From positions 42,557-106,556 of the forward strand of contig QKYT01000193.1 in the NCBI GenBank assembly GCA_003550305.1: DNA of 64,000 nt, read 5' to 3'. The position numbers were made by a program, and so were the translations under genes. The notes under the pieces are model-generated. The model had not been told where the DNA came from. It worked only from the letters and a program-made list of their open reading frames with translations, and ran no database searches. Positions 48,401-61,451 of the stretch are shown in pieces; position 1 is the first letter of the stretch; each line of letters opens with the position of its first letter. The stretch comes from Glomus cerebriforme. Lineage: Eukaryota > Glomeromycota > Glomeromycetes > Glomerales > Glomeraceae.

Positions 48401-49960
48401 CTGAAGGTGGAGAGGTAAGATATCACTAACATTATGTAACATATTGATTTTTTTTTTTTAAAAAAAAGTAACTTAAATCTTAAATTTTTATTTAAATAGA
48501 TTACATCATTTATTTCATGGTGTGGAGGATTACCAGCTCCGGAAACTTCAAACGTCCCACTTGGTTATAAATTTAGTTGGTCACCAAGAGGTGCTCTTAC
48601 AGCAGCATTAAATGATGCAAGATTTTGGATGAATGGAAAAGTACGAGTTAATAAAGTTTAAATTTTTTTTTGGACAATTCTAATATTATACGTATATTTT
48701 TTTTTAATGATTATAATATTATAGCACCAAGAAATTCCAGGAGAAGCATTATTAAAATCTCATTTTCCAACAGTAACTATTTATCCTGGATTTGTGTTTG
48801 AAGGATTTGCAAATAGAGATTCTTTATCGTATATTAATACTTACGGATTGGCTCCTTTAGAAACAAAAAGTGCCATGTTTAGAGGAACATTAAGATATAA
48901 GGTATAATAAGTTCTAAATACATATATTTTTTTATATCATTAATTTTAACACATTTTTTTTAGGGATTTTCCGATCTTATGTATTCATTTTACAAACTTG
49001 GGTTTTTGGATACTAATAATACCGAAGAAGCTAAATATTTTACATGGGTATATATTTAATTTATATAATTACATCATCATTTTTTTTTTTAATTAATTTA
49101 TGGAATTAACTGTTATATTTTAAATAATGAAGTCGGATTTCCTTGATCATAAACTTTTTGGATCATATGATAATGAACCTACTGAAGCTTCAAGAATATC
49201 AGCAATCGCTGATAAGTTAAATTTATCAAAAAATCATCAAATGGTTGAAAAAGTTGTAGATGCCTTAAAATGGTATTTAAAAATACTGTATAATTACCTA
49301 AAAGAAATATTTGATTTTGTCAATAAATAAATAAATAAAATTTCTTTTTTTTTTTGTAGGTTAGCTTTGATGCCTAATTCACGTACACCGTTATCATCTT
49401 CTTTAATACCATCTACAGCAAATACTTCAACATCACTTGATACATTTTGTTCATTACTTCAACAAAAGTTAAGATATAATAAAGGAGAAAGAGATTTAAT
49501 AGTATTACATCATGATTTCGGGATTAGATTAAAAAATGGAGAGGAGGTATGTATATTTTTTTAGCAAGTTATTTAAAAAGAAAACTTTCGATTAAATATT
49601 TATGTATCTTATCTAGCGAACTAAAACATCTACGTTAACGAGTTATGGATCTTTGGATACATATACGGCAATGGCAAAACTTGTTGGATTGCCTGCAGCT
49701 ATAGCGACTGAAATGATCGTTAGAGGTAATTAACTTTTTTTTTCATTTTAAAATATTTAAAATAATTTTATTGAATTTTATATTTGTTTATTATAGGAGA
49801 AATTAAGGATACGGGTATTTTAGCGCCAACTTTACCTCATATTTATAATCCTATTTTATATAATTTAGAAAGTAAAGGTATTAAAATTATAGAGAATACA
49901 GTTGACAGCAAAGGAATGAAAGGATATTTAAATTGGAATGGAAGCGGAATCTGGAATTGA
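45413..49960 (+). CDS. Bifunctional lysine-ketoglutarate reductase / saccharopine dehydrogenase
   Basis: Twenty-one exons: 45413-45652, 45732-45896, 45990-46074, 46169-46236, 46311-46457, 46526-46604, 46676-46815, 46883-47035, 47099-47184, 47261-47372, 47459-47693, 47929-48055, 48117-48227, 48306-48414, 48500-48640, 48725-48901, 48964-49047, 49133-49272, 49360-49546, 49617-49725 and 49797-49960. Phases join to 952 residues, close to animal AASS. Residues 1-33 are Arg/Ser-rich, a likely mitochondrial peptide. The N-terminal half is the LKR domain ([29 protein letters not shown]). The C-terminal half is SDH with the Rossmann start [15 protein letters not shown] and the conserved [15 protein letters not shown]. 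It interconverts lysine plus 2-oxoglutarate, saccharopine, and glutamate plus aminoadipate semialdehyde. It could act in breakdown or, in reverse, in the fungal aminoadipate route. Intact. Confidence 0.93.
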
Positions 49961-50278
49961 AAGTTTTTATTATTTATTTATTTATATTTATTTATATATT
50001 ATTTTTTTCAATTTTTTTTTTTNTTTAATTTTATAATTTAATGTTTATGGATCGCACCATGCTCTCTATTATTTGTCATCCTGTATCACAAAATGCTATT
50101 ATGCTTCTTGATCCACAAATATTTATCGCGTTAATGTTAGGGTTTAGTGTAAGAAACTCCGATTTTATTATTAGAGCGCTATCAGCGCTATCTAAGAAAA
50201 TCGTAGGGAGCGATATCTTAACTTAATTATTAAACTAAATAAATTTCTATTTAATTATCTATATAACTAACTGAAATT

Positions 50279-51504
50279 TTATTTATTGACCTTTTTCAAT
50301 GCCATCACAGAGGCTATGATAGAAACACCCAACATAGCTATATTAATTAAAATTCCAATTACACAACCAAATTTTATTTCTGATTGATTAAACAACGTCT
50401 AATATTTATAATTAATGAAAAAAAAATAAAATATATTAATAAAATTATTTTTAAAGGAATTTGATAAGATTTAAAATTTACTTACAGAGTAAGAAGCTCC
50501 TAAATGACTTAATACTACCCAAATAATATAATAATATTTTCTTTTCGGATAAATAAATCCTTCAAAAGCAAGCACCATCCACGTTATATGTAATAATATG
50601 GATAAACATGTTGTGATTGCTTAAAACATTAATAATATCAATTTAGAAAAAGGAAAATATTTTAATTAATAAATATTTATACATATCCCAATCGAAAAAA
50701 AAATTTCAAAATTAATTAAATAAAAATTTACTTTACCTCCGATAAAAAATGATGTTAAAGTAGGACATGACTTGCACATTATTACTCCAGACCCAACTGA
50801 ACTAACTAAAGGATTGATATATGTAACCAATCCATTCATAAATCCAAAACCTAATCCACTAACTAAAATTTTAAACGATAAGAAAAAAAATTAATAAAAC
50901 TACTTTTTTTAAAAAATTATTGTTTTTTTTATTTACCGAAAGCAAAAGTAGATCGATTAAATGGTGATGTTGGATTAGCGGATGCAAGTATAAGTCCCTT
51001 TTCAGCTCGACTATATTAAAAAAAAACCAATTTTTTTTTTAATAAATCATAATAAAACTATTGAGATAAATAAAAAAATTACCTTAATAATTTAAAGAAA
51101 AACCAACGAAATAATTCTTGTAATAAAACACTATATAATACTGTGATTGGATCTTTTGATTTAGATACAAACCAAATTGAAGAAGCGATTAATATTGATA
51201 TTAACCAAAAGAATGCACTATAAAAAAAAGGAGTTATTTCTCATGAAAACAAATTACATATTATTATTATTATTATTATTAAAATCATTTATTTGCTTAC
51301 CTTGATACCATTAAAATAACAAGTTGAGCATCTTTTGCGACTGTTAAAAAGAATATAGCGAGCGGAGGACCATATGCTATATGTATACAATAAATGAAAT
51401 AATTTTTCAATATTTGATAAATGTGGAAAGTTAAATTGAATTTTTTAAAAATTATATTTTTTTATACCTGTTAAAGCACAACCAAAGAATGTCAGTAATG
51501 TCAT
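50279..51504 (-). CDS. APH1: Gamma-secretase subunit APH-1
   Basis: Seven exons (minus): 51504-51468, 51376-51301, 51217-51083, 51010-50937, 50862-50737, 50619-50486 and 50398-50279, giving 233 residues. It starts MTLLTFFGCALTAYGPPLAI, the classic APH-1 opening. Seven hydrophobic segments follow; the fourth has the GxxxG-type motif GLGFGFMNG. Two conserved histidines sit in membrane segments, as in LLHITW and VLSHLG. APH-1 scaffolds presenilin, nicastrin and PEN-2 in the intramembrane protease. The complex is absent from yeasts but known from animals, plants, Dictyostelium and some early-diverging fungi. Four of the six splice donors start GTAAGT, GTAAAT or GTAAAG. It is convergent with LKR/SDH, stops 318 bp apart. 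Intact. Confidence 0.9.
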
Positions 51505-52670
51505 TATTTATTATTATTATTTAATTATTATAAAAATAATTTAAAAAGAGTTGGATAAGATAGTCAGTGTGCAAAATTAAATTAAACAATTTATATAAAT
51601 ATTTTTGTACATTTGGTACGACTATGCTATGCAATCAATCTAAATAATTTAACAAGAGAAAATCATTTACTGGTCTTTAATATTCTATGCTAACACATGA
51701 TACATATATTAAGGAAATTATTGATGTTTGAACTTCACCTCTCCTACATAGTTCAAAATTCTCTTTTTCCTGGACAATGATGTTGTTCCAGAATTGATTC
51801 TAATAAGAGATAACTTCTGATGAAAAGACAAAAAAAAAAAAAAAATCAAAAAAAATTTTTTCCCCAAAAAAATAATTTTTCTTTATTAATATTGTAAAGA
51901 AAATGTTTGATGACTAAAAATTAAAATTATAATGGAGGATCGTTCATTTAATTATTTTATTCGGATTTTAAATAAACAGTACACTCAAGAAAACGGCTTA
52001 GGACGGGCTTTAATTCATTTACATAGCAAAATGAAAATTGTTTCCTGTGTTAAATTAATTATATATATATATTGGAATTTGTTAAATTGCAAACTGGTTT
52101 TAGTACTGTATTGGCCACCAAATCGGAATTTTTTTCAGCCACGTACAGTGTGCTACACGTTTACACGTTTTATGAATTATGATCATCATAGATGTTGACA
52201 TTCCTTCGATCCAGTCTTTTCATGATTATATTTCGAAGTCAGAGAAAAATTGGCTATAGTATAAGCAGTGAACGCAAACTTGGCATACTTTTCAAGTATT
52301 TATATAAAAAGAAAGCCATGGATTTAGCCTATTCTATATAGAAGATTTTTTTTTCCCAGCTAGTTTTCGTAGAATCCAACTAATTCTTTCTATAAATTTT
52401 TTTTAAGGTAAGTATTTATTATTCATGACAAGTTCCGAAATTTTCATTTATAAGAGCGAAATTCCACTACTATAGGTTTTTACATTTTAGGAAAAAGTCA
52501 TATGATGGATATTATTAGTTTCATAAGTTCACCTGTCATACCTATCAACCATGCTCGTGTTTTTTTTTTGATTTTAATAACAATAAGTGTGAGTCATAAT
52601 TATACTCATATGTCATGCTTCAAAAAGTTTATATAGAAATACAAATTCATTTTTTAAAAAAATACAAGAA
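51505..52670. other. Divergent promoter region between APH-1 and the PD-(D/E)XK-like gene
   Basis: No supported gene. A plus-strand frame of 88 codons at 51932-52198 lacks family features and splice signals and is not called. Poly-A/T runs lie at 51830-51880. Confidence 0.5.
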
Positions 52671-55389
52671 ATGCAGACGAAATATTTTTTGCAAATGGGC
52701 GACTGGAATCTCTTAGACTTTCTTGTATTCCGCAAAAAAGAAACTAACTGGTCCGCAGACAAAAAAAAAGAGTATTATTCTTATGTAGAAACCTTGCGCA
52801 CCATAGAAATGAATGGAACAAGCGAACAACGAAGAATGGCATCTTTCGCTCTTGATGAATTTGGTGTTAAGTATTTATTGTTTATTTATTTTGGGTTTAA
52901 GTAGGGTTTGAGGATATGATTATCGGATAAGAGTATTCTCAAATTGACTATCAGGTTTTACCAACATCACAAATATTTACAACATTTGATTATCTGCGCT
53001 ATTTCTGCTCATATAATCTGGACTATCTGGTTCGATGTTGGCTACTTTTACCTAATTGTTCGTTATCACATCACAACACTTGATTATCTGATCTCAAAAA
53101 AAAAATTTTTTCTTTTCTGGTGGAATTAAATAATATTTAGAAATATTTGAGTATCTGCTCATTTAGATCTACTCGATCAAGTTGTTGTCTATCTGGTTCG
53201 ATGTGTATCACTCCATTGATGCAAAGCTAATTAATCAAATTTGATAATCTGGTTACTAATTATTTTTTCTTTTTTTTTTTATTACCGAAAATAGCAATCG
53301 AAAAATACCTGGGGTGTCTTGGAATTTTGGAAAGATGTGGAAGTAGAAAAAAGATTTCAAAGATCACTACGAAGTTTGGATGTAAGTATTTCTAATTTCT
53401 TGATTCATAGTTAGTTTTTCCTTTTTTTCGTTTCTAAAATAATTATATGAATTTTTTACTTTTTCCAACTCTATTCATCTTAGTATGCTTTTTCTATTGA
53501 ACGTACTAGAGAACATGATCAATATATAAACGAAGTGGGAAAAAGACGACAGAAATGCTTATTAGAAGATACTGATGGTATGAGTGATAATCTTAATGAT
53601 TGGACAGAAAACTTAATTTTCCTTTATTCTAAATGTCGTCACGAATTGTAGGTAATTGTCGTCCTCAAAAGCGCTTTGGGGTGGATTATACATTAAGTGG
53701 AAATGATGTTGATTCAATTTCTATTTCTTCCCAAAATATTAAGGTAATTGTATTACTTATGAAATTTTTGATTAATAAACATTTTTTAATTTTGGAACTA
53801 GGATTTAAGTTTGACTTTTTTTTGCATTCATATAACAGAACATGGCAGTTGTAGATGACACACTGGATACATGGGCAAAGGAAAGTCTTTGTATAAATGG
53901 AGAGTGGGTTGTTGGTATCAAAAAAATTAATATTCGTGAAGCAATAAAAGTATGGAAATGTGAAAAGAACTGTTCCCATGATGAGTAAGTTTTCTTATTG
54001 TAGACACATAAAAGTAAATAATATATTAATAATATTATACGACAATATTAGTCTTGCGTATTATGATATCATTGATCTTACACCAGCGACCAATAGTGAT
54101 TTTATTAATTCACTATCACAAGATGAATATGAAGAAATGAAGAGTCTTGAATTAAAATTACCTGATATTAATACCGATGAGATCAAAAAATTAATTGTTA
54201 AATTGGCTAAGGTATTTTATGTCAAGGAAGACTAACATTATCACTAATTAGACTTAAAAAACATCTATCTAACAGATATTTTGTTATAGGCACCTGATTT
54301 TCGAAAAGCAGTAAATGAAAACTTCCTATCGACAAGAGGTGACGAACAAAAAGAATTCTTATGGAATTTCGCACATCTGCTGTAAGTATTTTAATAATTA
54401 TAAAATACTGAATTTTCATGGCTGACTTTTAATGGTCGACTTTTGTTTCTTTCTTAGTGCTGATTCTTTTGATCGTGACAATGACCTTCTTAATTGGAAT
54501 CTATCAGAAAGGATGTATCGAGAGGTATTTTTAGCACCTTTAATTCGAAGTTTGTTTCAACGAACATATAAGGATATGGATGTCTTTTTGTAAGTAATGA
54601 ATACATGATTAAAATTTGTTTATTTTAAATGATTATCAGATTAAATAGGAATTTTTTTTTATCTATTAAGTGGCGAGGTATGCTTATTTGCATCAGCCAA
54701 AGATTTTGATCTAAAAAAAAATGATGCAGAAGACCGAAGTGCTGGACGAAAAATTGACATTGTCTGGGCAACCAAACCACCAAAATTGGAATTTGCTATT
54801 TCCGAAGTCAGCGGACCTCCTAATCAGCACCAACATTCACACTTTTTTAACGATAAGATAAAGATCGGAAAAATGTTAAAAATAATGCTGAATAGGATAG
54901 TCCGAATTTATGGTGGATCATGTGCACATTTCAGTTTGTTAAAACTTTATGGGTTGCAGATTTACAGTAAGTATTAATTTTAATCTCATTTTGTGTTGAC
55001 TTGGTTATCTTGGTTATTAACTTTAAATAATCATAGATCACACCGCATTTGTTTATGAAATGACTGTACCATTTCGGGAAATTTACGTGTTTAGAGAGGT
55101 TTTACGATCACAATTACCAACAAATCGAATCAATGTAGCACTGATGTGTAAATGCGTACCTATATTTCTTTTATATAAGGTATATATCTTTATGAGACAT
55201 TGATTCTTTTTTCATATACTAAACTTATTATGATATTTATAGGAAATTCTTGTAGAAAGTTTAAATAACTTAAATGAATATATTATGGAAGCAAGCATTC
55301 ATGAAAACAATAGTGCATCCTTATTTGTAACGGATATGACGTACACATCGAAGAAAAAAGGATGCGAGGAAGAAGAAAGGAAGAAATAA
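52671..55389 (+). CDS. Uncharacterised protein with PD-(D/E)XK-like core, 11 exons
   Basis: Proposed exons: 52671-52865, 53295-53381, 53484-53577, 53652-53743, 53839-53984, 54052-54211, 54290-54381, 54458-54589, 54671-54966, 55037-55179 and 55243-55389, about 527 residues. The first donor (GTTAAG) is the only weak one. The N-terminal part is charged and helical. Exon 9 has SAGRKIDIVWATKP...LEFAISEVSGPP. The D...(x)E-x-S/V arrangement resembles the core of a PD-(D/E)XK nuclease fold, as seen in many Mucoromycota-specific proteins, but the Lys is missing, so activity is doubtful. Exon 10 reads FREIYVFREVLRSQLP, and the tail is Lys/Glu-rich. No membrane segment. The function is unknown; the fold assignment is my inference. 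Confidence 0.65.
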
Positions 55390-58380
55390 AAAGAAGGGGT
55401 GCAAAAAAAAAACCAAAAAATGTAATTGAAACCCATTAAAATTGAATGTTATGTATAGTAAGAAAAAAATTATTTTTCGCTTAATTAAATGTTGTATATA
55501 GTAAAAAAATAAAAATATTTTATTGAATGAATTTCAACTCTAGTTTGAAATTTGATTTCATGTCTAAACTTTAAAAAAGATTTTTTCTTCGACTTTTATT
55601 TAACAAAGAAATAAAAGAAAAATTAAAAATTTATCTAAATAATGGACCGTCAACTAATGTCTCGTTATTGTGGTTTTCAAAATAACAAAATTATATCATA
55701 TTTTTACGGAAAATGTACGGAATATGTGCAGAAATATCTGGAAAATATACAATGATTTGAAAACCACTACAATATGAATAATATCCCTATAAAAAATTTT
55801 TATTTTTCAAATTTTGAATTATGCGCTTTTAAATTTTTTGACATACTGAAAAATGCATAAACTTTTTACTGTATAGGGAGAACTGAAAACTGAACTGAAA
55901 CTGACCATTTTTCGGTTTGGTTCAATTCAGTCTTTATTTCAGGTTCGTTCTGATCATAGAAACAATAATAAAAAAAACAAATTTAGGATGAACTATTTGC
56001 TCCAGTTAAAATCAGTATTATCATATAACATAAACTTATAAATCCTATTTATGTTATTTATGGGATTGAGGAAATCACTAAATTTTGACTTAAGACCAAT
56101 ATATTTACATCAATATGTTTATTTCATTTATTAATTTGCTTCTTATAGCTATAAGACGCAAAAATTGATATCCGTGATCTTAATATTGATGAAATACTTC
56201 ATATATTTACTTTGATTTTATCAAAGATTCTTCTGAAGAACTTGTATTTGTTATTGGAATTGTCAAAGTAAATAAAATGTACAATCTATCAGATTACATT
56301 TTAGGATTTTTGGAAAAGATATTTAACAAAAACTACAATTCAGCATATTGATGATTAGTGATCATTTTCGGGCTCTAGAATGTTTTCATGAGGACTTTTC
56401 AGATCAAAGGAAGTTTAAAGATGAAGGTTTCTGTCAAAAATTTTATGAAGTGTGTTATTGGTAAATTTTGTTCGTATACTAGATTCAATGACCAATAATA
56501 AAGATACCTAAGCTATAAAAAAACCGGTTTCAAATCTTTTCCTTGGATTGCAACAGGTATCTTTATTTGACAAACTTTAGATGGCATCAGTTCTAACAAA
56601 TTCTATTTTAGGTAAATAACAACAGTTCTATTAATAGTGATAACTGATAATAACTTAACATACCTTCATCTAGTATTTTGAACTTGGTTCTTAGTATTTC
56701 ATTCAGTTTTGAAATTTGTATATTACTGTATATACTATTGACAATATACTGTATATATGAATAGATTATGATGAATAAGATTATGACTTATCCAATATGA
56801 AGTTTTGGTGCATTTAAGTCTCTTCTATAAATTTTATTTAACAATTCAACATAAAAAACAAAGATAACAAAGATAATGCGGATATATGGTGAATATGTAT
56901 GAATACATAAATATAGATTCCGGTGTATACTTAGATGAACATTTCTTTTTCTTTTTTTTGTATTTTTCTAATTTCTTAATTATGAATTAACAAACCATAT
57001 TCTTTTTAAATATTGTAAAAGTCTTAAAGGAATGAGCAATAAATATGTTTTACCAAGAAGCTTTTTAAATGAACAAAGGTCCATGGAAAAATTGATCTAT
57101 CAAGGGATTATTTGTTGACTGAGGGAGGTTGGCACTTGGCAATCCAATGTGTCCTCATTGTCAATTGACACATATCCATTGAAAAATATAATCAGCCAAC
57201 AATTTGGTAATGAATATTGATTGTAAGGCCACAACAATTAAAAAGTTTAACATAACATGAGAAACCAAAATCTAGAGGGGGAATAATCAACTATAATAAA
57301 GTTAAACATGGCCGAAATTATTAGTAATTTTGCCCAAAATTATCAATAGATTTTTACCTGAAATAATCAAGAATTTGCTAAAATTTATGTTGTTCAAACT
57401 CAACAAAAAAATCAAGAGGGAAGGAGGAGTTATGTTAAACAAACTTTCTAATTTGTTTGGCCAAAATGTACTATCAAAAAGTGGAATAATTATATCGAAT
57501 AAAATAATTTCCAGAAGCTTGTCAAACCAAATTTAATACTGAATATAAAAAGGTATTTTTTTTTTAGTTACTTCCCTTGCGATTTTTAAAATTTATGAAC
57601 CTATAAGAAATATTTTTGCACATGAGTTCATTTTATTAGTTTTATCAACTATCAAATCAAAACGTTTGGAGGTGAAAACTTATGAGAACACGGCATTAGT
57701 AGGTAAATGGAATTTTAGATGGTATATTGATATTTGTTGATTCATACTCCTATACCATATCAAATAAGAAAATCGATATTAAAACTGCAACAATCTGAAA
57801 TAATTAAAACTAATGGCATTAAAAGTCTGTCAAGAACGTCAAGAACATAGAAGATTTATTAAAATTACAACTACAGTATGTGTCATAATATTCACATGTA
57901 TTGATGTATTGTAAACTTAATTTCCAACTTTTTTATAGTTGAAATTATGGTTGCAATCAGAAATATTACTTATGGCTAACAACCGATAACAATATTAAAT
58001 GCCAAAAATATCTTCAAAGTAAAAATCCCATACGGAAAAAGAAAAAATGTCATTTTAAATGTGTAAAAGGATATTTCCCTTTTCTAAATATACAGTACAT
58101 AAAGTAAATTCACATTGCTTATATTTGTGGTAGTTGACTTCTTATTATTTATTATTATTAATTATCGAATTAAGTAGACAAGAAAAATTAATGCTTAAAA
58201 TGTATAGGAAATAGAAAATTAATATAATATCAAGAATATTTATTGTATAATTTGCAATGCATAATTTATTTTAAAATTGAATCAGTACAATATTAATAAA
58301 ATCACAATATTGCGATAAAAATGTGGACCAAATGCTTATCAAATTCTATGGCAATCACTGTTTCAAATCGGTAAGTATAG
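55390..58380. other. Spacer with possible repeat debris
   Basis: About 3 kb without a supported gene. An imperfect inverted pair lies at 55670-55775 (TTGTGGTTTTCAAA ... TTTGAAAACCAC). At 55880-55950 there are repeated GAACTGAAA and CGGTTTGGTTC phrases. At 57308 a degenerate GGCCGAAATTATTAG and TTTTGCCCAAAATTA pair belongs to the TGGCC palindrome family. Positions 56180-56480 contain broken coding-like stretches (DSSEELVFVIGIVKVNKMYN) that I cannot assign. Confidence 0.45.
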
Positions 58381-58383
58381 ATT

Positions 58384-59420
58384 CGCCTAAAGGATCAAGT
58401 TCAATGTTGTTTGTGAGGGCAATTTGTGTGGATCGGGAGAAAAACGAAGGAGCTTTTTGATGATGATTGATGTGTCTTCGGTAGATTCTATAAATTTCAT
58501 TTGTCCAGTTAAAATTCGAGTACTATATACTACTGATATTGAATATGCTTCGGGTTGATTAATGTAATACTCATCAAATTGTATTTTATTATCACATCTC
58601 CCATCCCTAATGTCACTATTTCCAGAAATATTTGAAATATTAAAAAATGAAGTAAATTCAATTAGGATCACACAAATCTGAAAAAACTTGGGTAATGTCA
58701 TCATCACAAGCAGAGTTCAAATGACTGTAGAAAAGTTTAAACGAACTTTCAATGGTGACACTTTTCTCTGTGATAATTGGTTTGATCATGAAGGATAGTT
58801 TCGTTTCTGAGAGCTTCATTCATGCTAGCATAATATTCGTTGATAAAAACGGAGCTAAAGATGCAAAAAGAATATTAGCTCGATATTTGTTTTTTTTAAA
58901 AAAAAAAAAGATAATTGAATAAACAGAAAAATAACTTGACTGTACCGCTTTCAGTAATTTTAACAAAGCAATTTCGTTTTCATAAATAGTTTGAGAAAAA
59001 CGCCCAAACACTTGAATATATGTATATTCAAGTTTATATGAAAGCTTGCATTGAAGATGTCGTAGTTTCAGTTTCATTAGTGCGAAGTCCAGAAAAGTTG
59101 AGTTTGAGGATGAGAAATGACGATGCTAATGGTGTTGGATATAAATTGCTGAATAATTGTTCGAATCGTTTTCCTTTGTTTATATAATAATAAAGAGGAT
59201 AAAATAATGTTTTTCCAAAGCGATGAGGATGTAGGGAAAGGATGGAATGAGAATTGAGATCTTCTAATTTAGAGATGGTGAGTCTTGTACAAATAATAAT
59301 CATTTTTTTGTCTCAATTCAATAAATGATCAAAATGATCCTGTTGAAATTAGATGATGTATGATCTCTTCAAAGCCTGTTCCACTAACATCTTCCGGATC
59401 GATTATGATTTGAAGTCCCT
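58384..59420 (-). pseudogene. Decayed AAA-ATPase-like protein
   Basis: Read on the minus strand in several frames. LEDLNSHSILSLHPHRFGKTLFY at 59270-59200 has the remnant of a Walker-A-like RFGKT. NLYPTPLASSFLILKLNFSGLRTN is at ~59140-59060, KLLKAVQSSYFSVY at ~58960-58920 and TIESSFKLFYSHLNSACDDD at ~58760-58700. The final piece EAYSISVVYSTRILTG ... LLRFSPDPHKLPSQTTLN ends at a stop near 58387. This fits the AAA-ATPase-like plus PD-(D/E)XK proteins that are multicopy in Rhizophagus. At least three frame changes and several stops; not functional. Confidence 0.6.
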
Positions 59421-61304
59421 TTACATAAAAATCAGTAAATTTCACATACATGACTAAATGAATTACTTTAATATCATGCATTCAAAATATATTTATAGAA
59501 TGAAACTATTCAGATTCATCCACAAAAATTTAGATCCATTACCTAAATTTTGGCTTAAAGACTAATGTAAAAATATTTGATAAATTTTTAATTTGTGATA
59601 CTTAAATGCGAATTATGTGGGATTATAAAATGATGTTCCCTGTGTGAAACATTTCTAGATATATAGTGATCTAATTTTTAAAGTAATCTCATCATTCAAT
59701 TAAAATATCCTGATTTTAATGGTTTATATAGACAATAGATAATTACATTTCATTATTAAGAGATTTTTGAAAAAACAATATACAATTTAAGAAAGGTTTG
59801 TTCTTTTTTTTTCTCACCACTAAAAATTTTGTTATGACAAGAATTATATTAGGGGTATTAGAATTCATTTAGTAACATCGGAAAAATAGATACTTATGAA
59901 CAATCAAAATTATAACAATTCATTACATTTATTTATTATATGATGATATAACGTATATCATTAAAAAAACAAATGAAATTAATTTTTACTTTTAAAGATA
60001 CATTACATAATAAGCTTGATTTTTATAAACGAATCATTACATTTTCTCCTTAATTTACTAAATATGCTAACAATTACGAATGATTTTGTGATGATTCATC
60101 AAACAATCAAAAACCGAAACAATTTATTGAATAACATATTTTGGAAGGAAATTAATAAAGATTAATAAATCAAAGATTAAAAAAAATGTGAATGTGGCGA
60201 TGTTGTCGATTTTCAAATTAAGGAGTTATTACTATTTATATGTAACACAATAATGTGTAATCTTCCCATTGTTAAAAAAAAAAGAATAAATCTTTTGCTT
60301 CTATTTTTTTTATTCTATTTTTATTATTAATTGATTGTATGGGGGAGAAAATGTAACCGATCCATAAAGATCTCGTTCGCCATTACACAACAAAGATTAT
60401 TGCATTTATTTCTTTATTTAAATAATAAAATTTGAAGTTTTTCCTTCCTTTGTCTTTAATAACATTTGAAATCTCGTAGATTCAAATGCTAACAAGTGGT
60501 TGCCAATTAAAAAAGAAAGTGTAAGCGATTTGCGGATACAGATTTTATTTATATTCTCAATTTAACAATTAAAGATTTATTTATTTCACTTTTGAAAGTA
60601 TTACCGCAGTATGTATTGTTATATTTTGATTGTCTTTGTTTAATGAAACCTTAAATAATGTGGGGGTGATCAAATCATATCGATTACTGAACCGATCCCA
60701 TGTGAGGAAAATAATTTGTGTTGCAAAATGACGTACAAAGAAGGATATTTTCCACATTCGTATATAATATTATTATTAAATAAACAAAGAAAAAAAAAGT
60801 TCTTTTAAAACTTAATATTAATAAATTTGTATTACAGTCGTTGTATTTCAACTTAAAAAGTTGTTTGTTCTCCATAAAATCTGACATTTTCTTTCTAGAA
60901 GGAATTCTTAAATGGGAAATTGATTCATTAAGAGTATTGTTATTTTCGAATTAAAACAAGTAATTGATTTAGAATTTTTTGACGTACTGTACCATCCTTG
61001 TTTCACAATTAATACTGTAATTGTTTCTTAATTCGAAAATTACTTCATTGAATTAACATAAATATTTTTTAATCAACGGCTTATCCCCTGTATATTTGTA
61101 TTATGAAACATTAAATAAAATAAATGAATAAAGAAAAAAATACCTAAATCTTGAATTATCAGATATCATACATTATAAAAAGTAACTTAAAATTATATAA
61201 ATAACACAAAGCGAATAAACAATACAATAATTAAATTTTACTTTGTAATTAATAATTTATATATATATATATATTCCCCCCTACCGTAGTATGAACAAAT
61301 TGTT
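59421..61304. other. AT-rich spacer upstream of the HMG gene
   Basis: No gene seen; minus-strand frame 60684-60887 has no features. A (TA)n run lies at 61258-61274. Confidence 0.5.
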
Positions 61305-61314
61305 TATATAAAAG
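61305..61314 (+). promoter_or_regulatory. Possible TATA box of the MATA-HMG gene
   Basis: TATATAAAAG about 140 bp before the start, followed by a pyrimidine-rich leader (61383-61410). Confidence 0.45.
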
Positions 61315-61451
61315 CAGCAATATTTTAACCATAAACCGAATCAAAAATATATCTGATATCTTTTAATTAATACTAAATTGATTTTTTCGCGATTTTCTTT
61401 TCTTTTCTACAACAATACTCATCTGTTTTTTTTTAAAAAAAATCATTCAAC

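Noticed and set aside
50041..50226. 61-codon frame after the LKR/SDH stop
   Set aside because: Lies in the short convergent 3' region, has no motif and is probably untranslated sequence.
51932..52198. 88-codon plus-strand frame upstream of the 11-exon gene
   Set aside because: Mixed composition without domain, and it sits where a divergent promoter is expected.
57330..57536. 68-codon Lys/Asn/Ile-rich frame
   Set aside because: Begins inside a decayed TGGCC-type repeat; composition equals the background.
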